From contig DAOMQA010000012.1 in assembly GCA_035445085.1 (NCBI GenBank), positions 20,667-84,666 on the forward strand: a stretch of 64,000 nt of DNA. The letters run 5' to 3'. The DNA comes from JBDHXE01 sp035445085. GTDB taxonomy: Bacteria > Bacteroidota > Ignavibacteria > Kapaibacteriales > UBA2268. Shown in pieces: positions 1 through 8,165 of this stretch (position 1 is the stretch's first letter; every line of letters starts with the position of its first letter). The translations under genes and the position numbers were made by a program. Below the pieces are notes generated by a model that had not been told where the DNA came from, searched no databases, and worked only from the letters and a program-made list of their open reading frames with translations.

Positions 1-260
1 TTAAATATGAAGCTGGTTCGTTTGGTAGTGTAGAAAACCCAGTGAATGATATGATTCACGAACACAAATCAGTTGGTAACAACTTAGAAGAATTGCATAA
101 CATTACTGGTGCATATAAATTACCAAGCGATGCATGTGCTAGCTATAGCTTATTGTATCGTATGCTGCACGAAATGGAAGATGATATTCATTTGCATATT
201 CATCTTGAAAATAACATCCTTTTCCCTAAAGCAGTAGAATTAGAAAAATCTTTAAGATAA
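1..260 (+). CDS. Ric/ScdA-type iron-sulfur cluster repair protein, C-terminal part (5' end outside window)
   Basis: The frame is open from base 3 to the stop at 260, so this is the tail of a gene that starts before the window; the ATG at 42 is internal. The visible 85 residues form the last part of a hemerythrin-like four-helix domain: an early HEH pair, a central LHEMEDDIHLHIHLEN stretch with closely spaced His and Glu, and the ending ENNILFPKA. This pattern is typical of the RIC/YtfE/ScdA family, whose di-iron centre repairs Fe-S clusters damaged by nitric oxide or oxidants in the cytoplasm. The genes that follow (DUF2249, oxidase-like protein, MIP18, Rrf2, haemoglobin) support a nitrosative-stress role. 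The N-terminal DUF542 domain cannot be checked. A plain hemerythrin protein is the alternative. Confidence 0.8.
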   Translation, partial: KYEAGSFGSVENPVNDMIHEHKSVGNNLEELHNITGAYKLPSDACASYSLLYRMLHEMEDDIHLHIHLENNILFPKAVELEKSLR

Positions 261-305
261 ATATAAAAGGTAATTAAATTGCTCTTAATGAATTAAAATG
301 TTTAT

Positions 306-331
306 TATGCTCCCTTTTTAGAGGGAGCATA
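306..331 (+). other. Strong hairpin between Ric gene and DUF2249 gene
   Basis: Ten-base arms (306-315 and 322-331, TATGCTCCCT and its complement) enclose a six-base loop. No run of T follows on the + strand, so it is not a textbook Rho-independent terminator. It may be a weak terminator, an mRNA-processing or stabilising stem that sets different levels for the two flanking genes. Confidence 0.5.
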
Positions 332-374
332 TATTAGCAAAGAGATTAAATTCAACGAGCTTTTAATACATAGA

Positions 375-1181
375 ATGAAAGTAATAAATGTAAATACTAA
401 AATTGGCTATATTTTGAAGCAACATCCAGATGCTTTAGAAGCAATTATTAGTATTTCTCCTAAGTTTAATAAGCTCCGTAATCCACTATTACGGAAATTA
501 ATGGCATCACGGACATCAATTAATATGGCAAGCAAAATTGGTGGTTGCTCTGTAGACGATTTTTTTGAAAAGCTTCAAGCTCTCGGATTTGTAGTGGATA
601 GATCTGTGGGCGCCGATGAAGATTCAGGAAATGCTCCTATACCTGACTTTATGAAAAATGTGTCTACTGATAATGTCATAGAACTTGATGTCCGTCCGAT
701 GCTTAATGAGGGTAAAGATCCTCTTTATCTTATTAGGGAGAAAGTCAAAGACTTAACACCTAAACAAGTACTCAAATTGTTAAATAGCTTCGAACCAATA
801 CCTTTAATCGAGTTACTCAAAAATCAAGGTTTTGAAAGCTATACTGAAATTGTAAACGAAAATCTTATTATTACTTACTTTCATAGATTAGAAAGTTCAA
901 GTAATAATACTGCAAGTGTCAGATCAAGTGATGATTGGGATTCGGTACTTACAAAATTTAATGGCAACCTTACAGAAATTGATGTTCGCCATTTAGAAAT
1001 GCCTTTGCCTATGCTAACAATTCTTGATGAATTAGAGCATTTGCCTATTGATAAAGCCCTATATGTTAATCATAAAAGAATCCCTGTATTTCTATTACCA
1101 GAGTTACAAGAAAGAAAATATGATTATAGAATTAAGGAAGTTAGTGATGGCGAAGTATATCTCTTAATATTCAAGGCATAA
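375..1181 (+). CDS. DUF1858 / double DUF2249 domain protein
   Basis: This 268-residue cytoplasmic protein has an N-terminal DUF1858-like helical domain (about residues 1-72, similar to the front of ScdA proteins) followed by two DUF2249 modules (about 101-171 and 199-266). Each module starts with the family's xELDVRxM/xEIDVRxLxxP strand and ends with a short beta segment (ITYFHR; VYLLIFKA), a TusA/SirA-like fold. No catalytic residues are evident. Such proteins are regularly found beside Ric, NnrS and haem-copper oxidase genes, where they are thought to serve NO or redox metabolism, but their biochemical role is not established. The next gene begins one base after its stop (ATG at 1183), which indicates one transcript. 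The start at 375 follows a long untranslated stretch without a strong ribosome site. Confidence 0.75.
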   Translation: MKVINVNTKIGYILKQHPDALEAIISISPKFNKLRNPLLRKLMASRTSINMASKIGGCSVDDFFEKLQALGFVVDRSVGADEDSGNAPIPDFMKNVSTDNVIELDVRPMLNEGKDPLYLIREKVKDLTPKQVLKLLNSFEPIPLIELLKNQGFESYTEIVNENLIITYFHRLESSSNNTASVRSSDDWDSVLTKFNGNLTEIDVRHLEMPLPMLTILDELEHLPIDKALYVNHKRIPVFLLPELQERKYDYRIKEVSDGEVYLLIFKA

Positions 1182-1182
1182 A

Positions 1183-2475
1183 ATGTTCCCAAATGTTTCG
1201 AATACTGGTTCTATAAAGACCACCTCCTACAAAGTAGTTCTCCCATTTTATTTGTATGCTGCTCTTTCTTTTTTAGTGGCAACCATAATGTTGTTTATAT
1301 CGAATGATGCTTTTTTAAGTCATTATTTCCACCCGCATATTTTAGCCATTACACACGCAATGGCATTAGGTTGGGGTACAATGGTAATTTTAGGAGCTGG
1401 GCACCAATTAGTGCCTGTGCTTATTGAAGGCAAGCTATATAGTGAAAAGTTAGCTTATTCAGCCTTTATTCTTGCTGCAGTGGGGATTCCACTTTTAGTA
1501 TACGGATTTTATACATTTAATATGAACGCTCCTGCGAAGTGGGGAGGCAGACTGATAGTCTTTGCCGTTATATCTTTCCTTGTAAATATTGCGATGAGTA
1601 TCAAGCATAGTAAAGGGGAAAACGTACACTCTGTTTTTATATTTACTTCTACGATTTGGCTTTTGATAACTACTTTATTTGGATTAGTCTTAGTTTATAA
1701 TTTTACTTACGACCTAATGCCAAATGATTCTTTGCATTATTTACCGTTGCACGCTCATGCTGGTATGATTGGCTGGTTTCTATTATTAGTAATTGGCGTA
1801 GGTTCTCGCTTGATTCCGCTATTTTTAATCTCTAAATACACAAATCCTAAATTACTTTGGATAATTTTACTTTTAATTAACGGTGCTCTACTGTTATATT
1901 TTACTATATTTTATTTTTTTCAACACGACGGCGCAACTTTTATACCTACCTCTTTAGTATTAATAGCAGTAGCTTTATTTATTTACTATTGTTATATGGC
2001 TTATGCCAAAAGACTGCGGAGACAAGTAGATGAACAAGTTAAAATATCTCTATTATCTGTATTTATGCTTTTGTTGCCTGTAATTTTATTATTTACAATT
2101 ATTACTCTATTAATGAATACTGCTGATGAGCAAGTAAATTTAATTTTAACTTATGGCTTTGTTATTTTCTTTGGATGGATAACAGCAATTATTTTGGGGA
2201 TGACTTTCAAAACCTTGCCTTTCATCGCTTGGAACAAAGCTTATCGCAACCGTTCAGCAATGAGCAAAACACCTTCCCCAAAAGATTTATTCGATAATAA
2301 TATTTTTAAGCTAATGGGTATAGCATATTTATTTGGTTTTACGTCTCTTACAATTGGAATTTTGTTTTCATTGCAATTTTTGTTACAAATTGGCTCAATA
2401 TTGCTAATTATTACAGCAATATTTTACAATTGGAACGTAATTAAGGTTATTAATCATAAAGCGATTATAAAATGA
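1183..2475 (+). CDS. Haem-copper oxidase subunit I-like / NnrS-like 12-helix membrane protein
   Basis: A 430-residue integral membrane protein with about 12 hydrophobic segments and almost no soluble domain. Helix-embedded histidines are grouped: H50, H52, H58 and H74 (HPHILAITH and GAGHQLVP) and H185, H190, H192 (LPLHAHAGMIGW). The arrangement is reminiscent of the haem- and metal-binding His sets of the cytochrome oxidase/NorB subunit I family, and proteins of this size are often labelled as COX1-like in NO-response clusters. I do not see a fused cytochrome c or a partner NorC gene, so electron input is unknown. It overlaps the next gene by four bases (ATGA), a sign of translational coupling. 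Function as a nitric oxide reductase or haem-based NO handler is inference. Confidence 0.6.
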   Translation: MFPNVSNTGSIKTTSYKVVLPFYLYAALSFLVATIMLFISNDAFLSHYFHPHILAITHAMALGWGTMVILGAGHQLVPVLIEGKLYSEKLAYSAFILAAVGIPLLVYGFYTFNMNAPAKWGGRLIVFAVISFLVNIAMSIKHSKGENVHSVFIFTSTIWLLITTLFGLVLVYNFTYDLMPNDSLHYLPLHAHAGMIGWFLLLVIGVGSRLIPLFLISKYTNPKLLWIILLLINGALLLYFTIFYFFQHDGATFIPTSLVLIAVALFIYYCYMAYAKRLRRQVDEQVKISLLSVFMLLLPVILLFTIITLLMNTADEQVNLILTYGFVIFFGWITAIILGMTFKTLPFIAWNKAYRNRSAMSKTPSPKDLFDNNIFKLMGIAYLFGFTSLTIGILFSLQFLLQIGSILLIITAIFYNWNVIKVINHKAIIK

Positions 2476-2795
2476 AAATATATACAAATGATGAAAGAAA
2501 ATGTAATATTGCTCAAGCAGTATTAAAAAATGTTATAGACCCAGAAGTTGGCTTAAATATAGTCGATTTAGGATTGGTTTATGAAATTAATTTTATCGAA
2601 GATGAAAAAGTTGTAGCATGTTTGATGACACTTACTACTGAATTCTGCCCTATGGGAGAGTCTATTGTAGAAGATACCACTCAAACGTTACAAGCCGCAT
2701 TTGCAGATTATAAAATTGAAGTCGAATTAACTTTTGATCCCGCTTGGAGTTTCGAATTGGTCTCCGAAGAGGGTCGTTTATTTTTAGGGAGGTAA
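2472..2795 (+). CDS. MIP18 family (DUF59) metal-sulfur cluster assembly protein
   Basis: This 107-residue protein carries the MIP18/PaaD/SufT-type signature: VIDPEVGLNIVDLGLVY near residues 21-37 and a conserved Cys (C59 in TTEFCPMGE) at the family's reactive position. The family helps load Fe-S clusters onto target proteins. It starts inside the stop of the oxidase-like gene (ATGA overlap at 2472) and its end overlaps the purine-rich ribosome site of the Rrf2 gene (GGGAGG at 2788-2793). Position in this cluster suggests it rebuilds clusters after NO damage, complementing the Ric repair protein. Cluster targets are unknown. Confidence 0.85.
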   Translation: MKIYTNDERKCNIAQAVLKNVIDPEVGLNIVDLGLVYEINFIEDEKVVACLMTLTTEFCPMGESIVEDTTQTLQAAFADYKIEVELTFDPAWSFELVSEEGRLFLGR

Positions 2796-2800
2796 TATAT

Positions 2801-3232
2801 ATGTTGAGTCTTACTTGCAAAGCTTCTATTAAAGCAGTAGTTTACTTAGGTTCTATATCGGGTAAAGGTAAAAAGGTCAGTATTCATGACGTTGCTGTAG
2901 CGATTGACGAAAATGAGCATACTGTCGCAAAATTGTTGCAAAAGCTATCAAAAAACAAAATTATTAATAGTGTTAAGGGACCTAATGGTGGGTTTTCTAT
3001 GACTGAAGCACAAAAATCTCTGCCCGTTATTAATATCATCAACACCATAGACGGTGAAGATGTGTTTGAAAATTGCGGTTTAGGTTTAAATGAATGCTCA
3101 GAAACAAAGCCATGTCCTTTTCACTCTGATTTCAAGCCTATTAGAGAATCATTTAAAGTAATGTGTACAAATAAGAAAATTAATGAACTATATGAAGAAG
3201 TTAATAACGGTATTACTTTTTTAATAAATTAG
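2801..3232 (+). CDS. Rrf2 family Fe-S transcriptional regulator (NsrR/IscR-like)
   Basis: A 143-residue winged-helix protein. An upstream ATG at 2744 would add 19 residues that overlap the MIP18 gene; the start at 2801 is preferred because GGGAGG lies seven bases before it and the protein then begins like other Rrf2 proteins (MLSLTCKASIKAVVYL). The HTH covers about residues 10-60, with the family KGPNGGF wing at 59-65. Three cysteines, C92, C99 and C105 (C-x6-C-x5-C), lie where IscR and NsrR hold an Fe-S cluster. With NO-defence genes around it, an NsrR-like NO-sensing repressor of this cluster is the likely role (inference). IscR-type control of Fe-S assembly is the alternative. Confidence 0.88.
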   Translation: MLSLTCKASIKAVVYLGSISGKGKKVSIHDVAVAIDENEHTVAKLLQKLSKNKIINSVKGPNGGFSMTEAQKSLPVINIINTIDGEDVFENCGLGLNECSETKPCPFHSDFKPIRESFKVMCTNKKINELYEEVNNGITFLIN

Positions 3233-3236
3233 TACG

Positions 3237-3662
3237 ATGGTTCAAAAAAAAGATATTGAAAATTTAGATGATATTAAATTATTAGTAAATACTTTCTATG
3301 GTAGCATCCGCGAAGATGAGCTTCTCGGTAAAATCTTCAACGATGTTATCCAAGATAGATGGGATATTCATTTAGAGAAAATGTATAGATTCTGGCAAAC
3401 GATGCTCTTAGAGGATAGAACTTATACAGGTAGACCGTTCGTTCCTCATGCTCAATTGCCAGTCGAAGGTAAGCACTTTGCCCGATGGGTGAGACTATTC
3501 CATAACACGGTAGATAGTTTATTCTATGGAGAAATTGCAGAAACGGCAAAATGGAGAGGGGAAAAAATGGCGGAAAATTTCCTAAGTAAAATTAACCTTA
3601 ATCGTAAGCCTTCTAATTTGCCAAATTCTGAGATGATCAACATACCATTTCAGAAGGTTTAA
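3237..3662 (+). CDS. Group III truncated haemoglobin
   Basis: A 141-residue globin with the features of group III (TrHb3): an N-terminal IENLDDIKLLVNTFY helix, FWQTMLL, a YTGRPFVPH segment, and the proximal-His helix GKHFARWVRLF with H80 as haem ligand and W83 nearby. It lies four bases after the Rrf2 stop, so it probably shares its transcript and control. Bacterial truncated haemoglobins bind O2 and NO; in this cluster NO dioxygenation or NO scavenging is the likely task, though enzyme activity cannot be read from sequence. The ends are well set: the downstream stop is followed by an AT-rich non-coding stretch. Confidence 0.9.
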   Translation: MVQKKDIENLDDIKLLVNTFYGSIREDELLGKIFNDVIQDRWDIHLEKMYRFWQTMLLEDRTYTGRPFVPHAQLPVEGKHFARWVRLFHNTVDSLFYGEIAETAKWRGEKMAENFLSKINLNRKPSNLPNSEMINIPFQKV

Positions 3663-3791
3663 TTTAGTTCAAATATAAATAGTTCTAAATTAAACTAATA
3701 TTTAGGAAAAAAATTTTTACCATTTTTATCATTTAGACGTGGTTAAGAATTTTATTTGTTTACTTGTTGATTATATTTAAACTATAATATT

Positions 3792-4568
3792 ATGAATATA
3801 GAGAATTTTGAAAAAGCGCAAGGACATTGGATTTTAGCACGTATGGGCAAGAAAGTCTTACGTCCGGGTGGTAAAGAGCTTACCAAAAAAATGATTGAAG
3901 CTCTAAGTATTAAATCTAACGATGATGTGGTAGAATTTGCACCGGGCTTAGGTTTTACCGCAAACTTAGTTTTAAACAACAAACCCTGCTCTTACGTGGG
4001 CGTCGATGCTGACCACGATGCTATTGAACACTTGCGAGGCAAGGTTTGCGGTCCTAATTGTACTTTCATTATGGGCAATGCTTCCAAAACAAACTTAGAG
4101 GATAATTCTAAAGATAAAGTCTTCGGTGAGGCAATGCTTACAATGCACGCTGACCATAAAAAGTCCGAAATTATTAGAGAAGCTCATCGCATACTTAAAA
4201 AAGGCGGCTTATATGCCATTCACGAAATTGGTCTTACCCCTAATAATATGGACGAAGACACAAAAACAGAAGTACAAAGGGATTTAGCTCAATCTATTAG
4301 AGTAAATGCTCGACCTTTAACTGAAACTGAATGGCGATCGCTCTTAGAAAAGGAAGGTTTTAGTATAAAGCAAGTCATTACTAATCCAATGCTCTTATTA
4401 GAAAGAAAAAGAATGATTGACGATGAGGGATTAATGGGTTATCTTAAAATATCGTTTAATATATTAACGCATCCAAAAGCTAAAAAACGTATTTTGGCAA
4501 TGCGAAATGTATTTCATAAACATCAGAAGCAGATGAACGCTATTTCTATTATAGCTCAAAAGAACTAA
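3792..4568 (+). CDS. Class I SAM-dependent methyltransferase
   Basis: A 258-residue soluble Rossmann-fold methyltransferase. Motif I (VVEFAPGLGF, residues 46-55) and the acidic end of the next strand (VGVDAD) form the S-adenosylmethionine pocket; LKKGGLYAIHEIGL is the typical post-motif III strand. The C-terminal 90 residues contain a basic helical tail. The nearest general family is UbiE/Methyltransf_11. The substrate is not recognisable. It stands 129 bases after the haemoglobin gene, with its own AT-rich leader, and is followed by a strong terminator, so it is probably a single-gene unit, although a link to the NO cluster cannot be excluded. Confidence 0.8.
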   Translation: MNIENFEKAQGHWILARMGKKVLRPGGKELTKKMIEALSIKSNDDVVEFAPGLGFTANLVLNNKPCSYVGVDADHDAIEHLRGKVCGPNCTFIMGNASKTNLEDNSKDKVFGEAMLTMHADHKKSEIIREAHRILKKGGLYAIHEIGLTPNNMDEDTKTEVQRDLAQSIRVNARPLTETEWRSLLEKEGFSIKQVITNPMLLLERKRMIDDEGLMGYLKISFNILTHPKAKKRILAMRNVFHKHQKQMNAISIIAQKN

Positions 4569-4592
4569 TATATAGAATTTTATTATCATTTA

Positions 4593-4629
4593 AAGGTAGT
4601 CTTTGCTATTTAGACTACCTTCTTTTTTT
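4593..4629 (+). terminator. Rho-independent terminator of the methyltransferase gene
   Basis: Ten-base perfect stem (4593-4602 with 4612-4621, AAGGTAGTCT and complement), nine-base loop, then a T run at 4623-4629. It starts 24 bases after the methyltransferase stop. Confidence 0.9.
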
Positions 4630-4662
4630 AATTACATAGCTATATTAAAATCTCTACAATAC

Positions 4663-4692
4663 AAAAAAAAGCAGCCCTTAAAAGACTGCTTT
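4663..4692 (-). terminator. Rho-independent terminator of the DUF2723 gene
   Basis: On the minus strand the stem AAAGCAG/CTGCTTT (4686-4692 with 4668-4674) is followed by a run of T (complement of the A run 4663-4670). It lies 24 bases beyond the stop of the DUF2723 gene, facing the methyltransferase terminator. Confidence 0.85.
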
Positions 4693-4715
4693 ATAACATT
4701 ATTATATACAATATC

Positions 4716-7700
4716 TTATTTCATAGTAACCAACGTATCAGAAACTTTATCCTTAGGTTTTAATTCCTGCAAAGCTTCTTCGTAAGATTTAATATAAAAC
4801 ATATTCTCTTGATTAGGCTCTTTCATTAATTCATCAGTTTTTCCTTTAACAAATTTTTCAGTAGCTTCTAATCCATTTTTCTTATTGTAACTAAGTACTT
4901 CAAATCGCTTTATTTCTCTTTGCAAACCATAATAGCTACTGATAGCTTGTTGGTTATTTTGCAAATCTGGTACGGCTTGTTTCATATATTCAGATAATGA
5001 TGTAAGCATTCTCAATGCATTATCATAATCGCCTAATGTTTCATAAAGCATAGAGGACACATTATACGGGCCCATTCCTCTACCCATAGCTTCATAATAC
5101 ATATATTCAGGAGCAATGTCAGGATTATTAATTAGATATTCACTTAATTTAATACCTAAGATTGCGTATTCTTTAGCTTTATCTTTAGCTCCAGCTTCAT
5201 CATATATTTTTGCAAGTCTGAAAGCAATATCAAATGATAGCGGGAATTGCTCTGGTGATATTAGTGAATTCATCTTATCAATAACAGCAATAGCCTTAGA
5301 ATTATTTTTCTTATTTAATTGGAAAGCTGCATAAGTCATATATAGACTTCTATATGAAGTCATTAATCTGCGATGAACTTCATCGTAATATACACTTCTA
5401 TTATTTAAGTTTCTCATCTTAAAACCATATTTTGGTTCTTTAGAATAGAAGTCGCTATTATCAACATTCATCAAGCACTGTTCCATAATCTTGTCATCAA
5501 TTGCTTCCATACCGCCTCTCTTTTGCTGCACAGGGCAAACTCTCATTGCCATACCTTCATAACGAAAATAAGGGTCTAAGCCAGCGAAAGCATCTGGTCC
5601 AACAGTTGTTGAAAAATAAACAGGTCTTTCAAATTTCACTTGTTTTAATATATCTAAAATTAATTTATCTTGTACTCTAAACAAACTTGTTTGTTTTCCA
5701 TTTCTTTCGCCGTACGGTTTGCCAGCAAATACAAATCTCATATTTCCATCATTTAATATATTTTCGTCGTTTGTATATTTTGCTAATATTTCGCGACGAA
5801 CTGGAATAACTACGTTCTGTGGTTCGCCAAAATCATAAGACAATGCTCCCTCTTGATTTTCATCAAAATTCTGTAGGCTTGCATTACTAAAACTCAATGG
5901 AAGTTTGTTTGCTCCCCAAGGCATTCTATTCTTTAATTGGTCAATGTACCAAAGCGTATTTCCAAGACTTAAATTTACCACTCTTACATCGCGACGAACA
6001 CCAGCAACGTCTTGTATCCACCAAACTGGGAATGTATCGTTGTCCCCATTGGTAAACAATATAGCATCTTTTTCGAGTGACTGAAGAATATTATATGAAT
6101 AGTCAAAAGGCAAATAATTACCAGCACGGGAATGAATTTTCCAACCTCCTACAGCCATATTTATAGGAACTAATATTAATGAACCTAAAAACACGCTACC
6201 AGCAATGACTGGCGTCATCTTCCGCTTAGCTAAGGATTCCATTAAAGTAAATGCGCCAATACCAATCCATAGCGTCCACACAAAAAAGGCACCAGAATAA
6301 AAGTAATCTCTTTCGCGTGGTTGTGGATCTTGTTGATTTTGCTGTAAGGCTGCTAAAACACCCATTACTAAAAACATAGAAAGGTATACGAGAGCCATTT
6401 TTCTGTCGTGCTTGAAATGATAAAACATACCAATCAAACCAAAAATCAAAGGTAAGGCAAAAAATCGAACGGGAAATTCATTAATATAGCCTGAACCATG
6501 GTTCAATTTCTTTATTTCAGGGTCATCTTTGCTACTAAACCACGCAACACCAGCATCTTGTACATCGCTTTTTCGCCCAATAAAATTCCAACCAAAATAT
6601 CTCCAGAACATATGGTTCATTTGATATTGTATCATATAGTTAATTTCGCCACTTGTATTAATATTGGTGAATTTTTTTACTCCTACTTGGTCGCCATTTT
6701 TAGTTGTAAAAGGAACTGTTGATGGTGGAAACCATTCGCCATATACATATTCACCACGAGAATCTTTTAATGTATATCTTTCAATAAAATAGTCATCAGT
6801 TTGGTAACGACGAGGCCAAGTAGGTGCATTACCATATTGTTCACGTCCAAGATATGATGATAATTTAGAGAAATTCTTAGGTTCATTTTCATTCATTGGC
6901 GGATTAGCATTGGAACGAAGTAAAATTTGTGTATAAGTTGTATATCCAAAAAGTATTAATAAGAATGAAGCCGAAGCTATAGTCAGCCAATTGATATCTT
7001 TTTTCTTCCCATACACAAAGCCAGCAATAGCAGCAAATATTACTAATAAAGCTACGACTGTAAGAGCGTTTGAACCTTCTACTGCATATTCAAAAGCATC
7101 ATTTCTTGAAGCTGTGTGTCCCGCCAAAAACGAAGGTAGCCAAGTTACTATACCCGGATAAATAACTACAAATATTGCTATAGAAGCCAAACCCATGATA
7201 ATAAAGGACTGCCAACGAAACTCATATTTTCTAAAATAGACTAACATAATTATAGAAAATATTGTCAGTATTGCTAATAAGTGAACACCTGTGGACAATC
7301 CTATTAAGTAGGCTATTAGAAACAGCCATCGCTCATGCCCGGGCTCATCTGCTTTATCGTACCATTTCATCATTAACCAAACAATCAACGCAACAAATGT
7401 TAATGAAGTAGCATATACTTCCGATTCTACAGAGTTAAACCACATCGTATCACTAAAAGTTAGTGCTGCCGCTGCTATAAAACCAGAGCCAAACATTGCT
7501 ATAGCATCGCCTAAGTTATTTGGCTCTCCTTTGTAGCTTTTAATCATCCTAACAGCAATTAAATAAGTAAATAGTACTGTAAAGGCACTGGAGAATACTG
7601 CGGCTAAATTAACTCGCCACCCCAAATCCCCAAATGGAATTATAACTTGGAATAATTTACCAATCATAAGAAAAAGAGGAGCACCGGGTGGGTGCGGTAC

Positions 7701-7838
7701 TTGTTGCCAAGTCGCTGCAGCCGAAAACTCACCGCAATCCCAAAAGGGAACGCTCGGCTGAACGGTCATTGTATAAACTATTGCTGCCAACAAAAATGAT
7801 AAGGTAGCAAAAGTTTGGTGAAGAACTTTATTATTCAT
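4716..7838 (-). CDS. DUF2723 family (GT117) multi-pass membrane protein
   Basis: A 1040-residue protein typical in length and layout for the DUF2723 family common in Bacteroidota. The N-terminal half has about a dozen membrane segments and the family hallmark near the start: PFWDCGEF (residues 31-38, acidic D34 and E37) and HPPGAPLF (49-56), which resemble the first-loop acidic motif of GT-C protein O-mannosyltransferases. A large extracytoplasmic middle domain follows (about 560-830) and the C-terminal 200 residues are helical and TPR-like. The family is classified as glycosyltransferase 117 and is thought to transfer a lipid-linked sugar to exported molecules; the actual donor and acceptor are not known. 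It is a single-gene unit with its own terminator. Confidence 0.85.
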   Translation of the reverse strand: MNNKVLHQTFATLSFLLAAIVYTMTVQPSVPFWDCGEFSAAATWQQVPHPPGAPLFLMIGKLFQVIIPFGDLGWRVNLAAVFSSAFTVLFTYLIAVRMIKSYKGEPNNLGDAIAMFGSGFIAAAALTFSDTMWFNSVESEVYATSLTFVALIVWLMMKWYDKADEPGHERWLFLIAYLIGLSTGVHLLAILTIFSIIMLVYFRKYEFRWQSFIIMGLASIAIFVVIYPGIVTWLPSFLAGHTASRNDAFEYAVEGSNALTVVALLVIFAAIAGFVYGKKKDINWLTIASASFLLILFGYTTYTQILLRSNANPPMNENEPKNFSKLSSYLGREQYGNAPTWPRRYQTDDYFIERYTLKDSRGEYVYGEWFPPSTVPFTTKNGDQVGVKKFTNINTSGEINYMIQYQMNHMFWRYFGWNFIGRKSDVQDAGVAWFSSKDDPEIKKLNHGSGYINEFPVRFFALPLIFGLIGMFYHFKHDRKMALVYLSMFLVMGVLAALQQNQQDPQPRERDYFYSGAFFVWTLWIGIGAFTLMESLAKRKMTPVIAGSVFLGSLILVPINMAVGGWKIHSRAGNYLPFDYSYNILQSLEKDAILFTNGDNDTFPVWWIQDVAGVRRDVRVVNLSLGNTLWYIDQLKNRMPWGANKLPLSFSNASLQNFDENQEGALSYDFGEPQNVVIPVRREILAKYTNDENILNDGNMRFVFAGKPYGERNGKQTSLFRVQDKLILDILKQVKFERPVYFSTTVGPDAFAGLDPYFRYEGMAMRVCPVQQKRGGMEAIDDKIMEQCLMNVDNSDFYSKEPKYGFKMRNLNNRSVYYDEVHRRLMTSYRSLYMTYAAFQLNKKNNSKAIAVIDKMNSLISPEQFPLSFDIAFRLAKIYDEAGAKDKAKEYAILGIKLSEYLINNPDIAPEYMYYEAMGRGMGPYNVSSMLYETLGDYDNALRMLTSLSEYMKQAVPDLQNNQQAISSYYGLQREIKRFEVLSYNKKNGLEATEKFVKGKTDELMKEPNQENMFYIKSYEEALQELKPKDKVSDTLVTMK

Positions 7839-8165
7839 AATTCTTTATATAATATTTATTGTTAATAACTTTCTAGATTTTGTAATATCACAAACTTTAA
7901 ATTTAAGAAAAATATATTAAATTCAATTAAATTTAACGTGCATATAACGATTTAATTCAAATTATAATACTTGCTTTTGATATACTACTTTATAACGATA
8001 CAAAATTTATTATTTGAGTATCATCGCAAAATGAATTATTTTTAAGAATTGTTTACAAGAACATTATTAATAAATATTGATTAATACTAAATTCTTTTAT
8101 AGAAAAATAGCTACATATTCGTTTTAAGTACAAAGTAACTTTTAAATATAGAAAATAGAAACAAA
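7839..8165. other. 327-base AT-rich divergent intergenic region
   Basis: Lies between the start of the DUF2723 gene and that of the PEP mutase-like gene, so it must hold promoters for both. I see no match to the TAnnTTTG element on either strand, no long inverted repeat and no small ORF that looks coding. Confidence 0.6.

Noticed and set aside
2744..2800. Upstream start of the Rrf2 frame
   Set aside because: The extra 19 residues overlap the MIP18 gene and lack Rrf2 similarity; a good ribosome site favours 2801.
3782..3982. Minus-strand ORF at the methyltransferase start
   Set aside because: Opposite the conserved SAM motif I coding region; no independent support.
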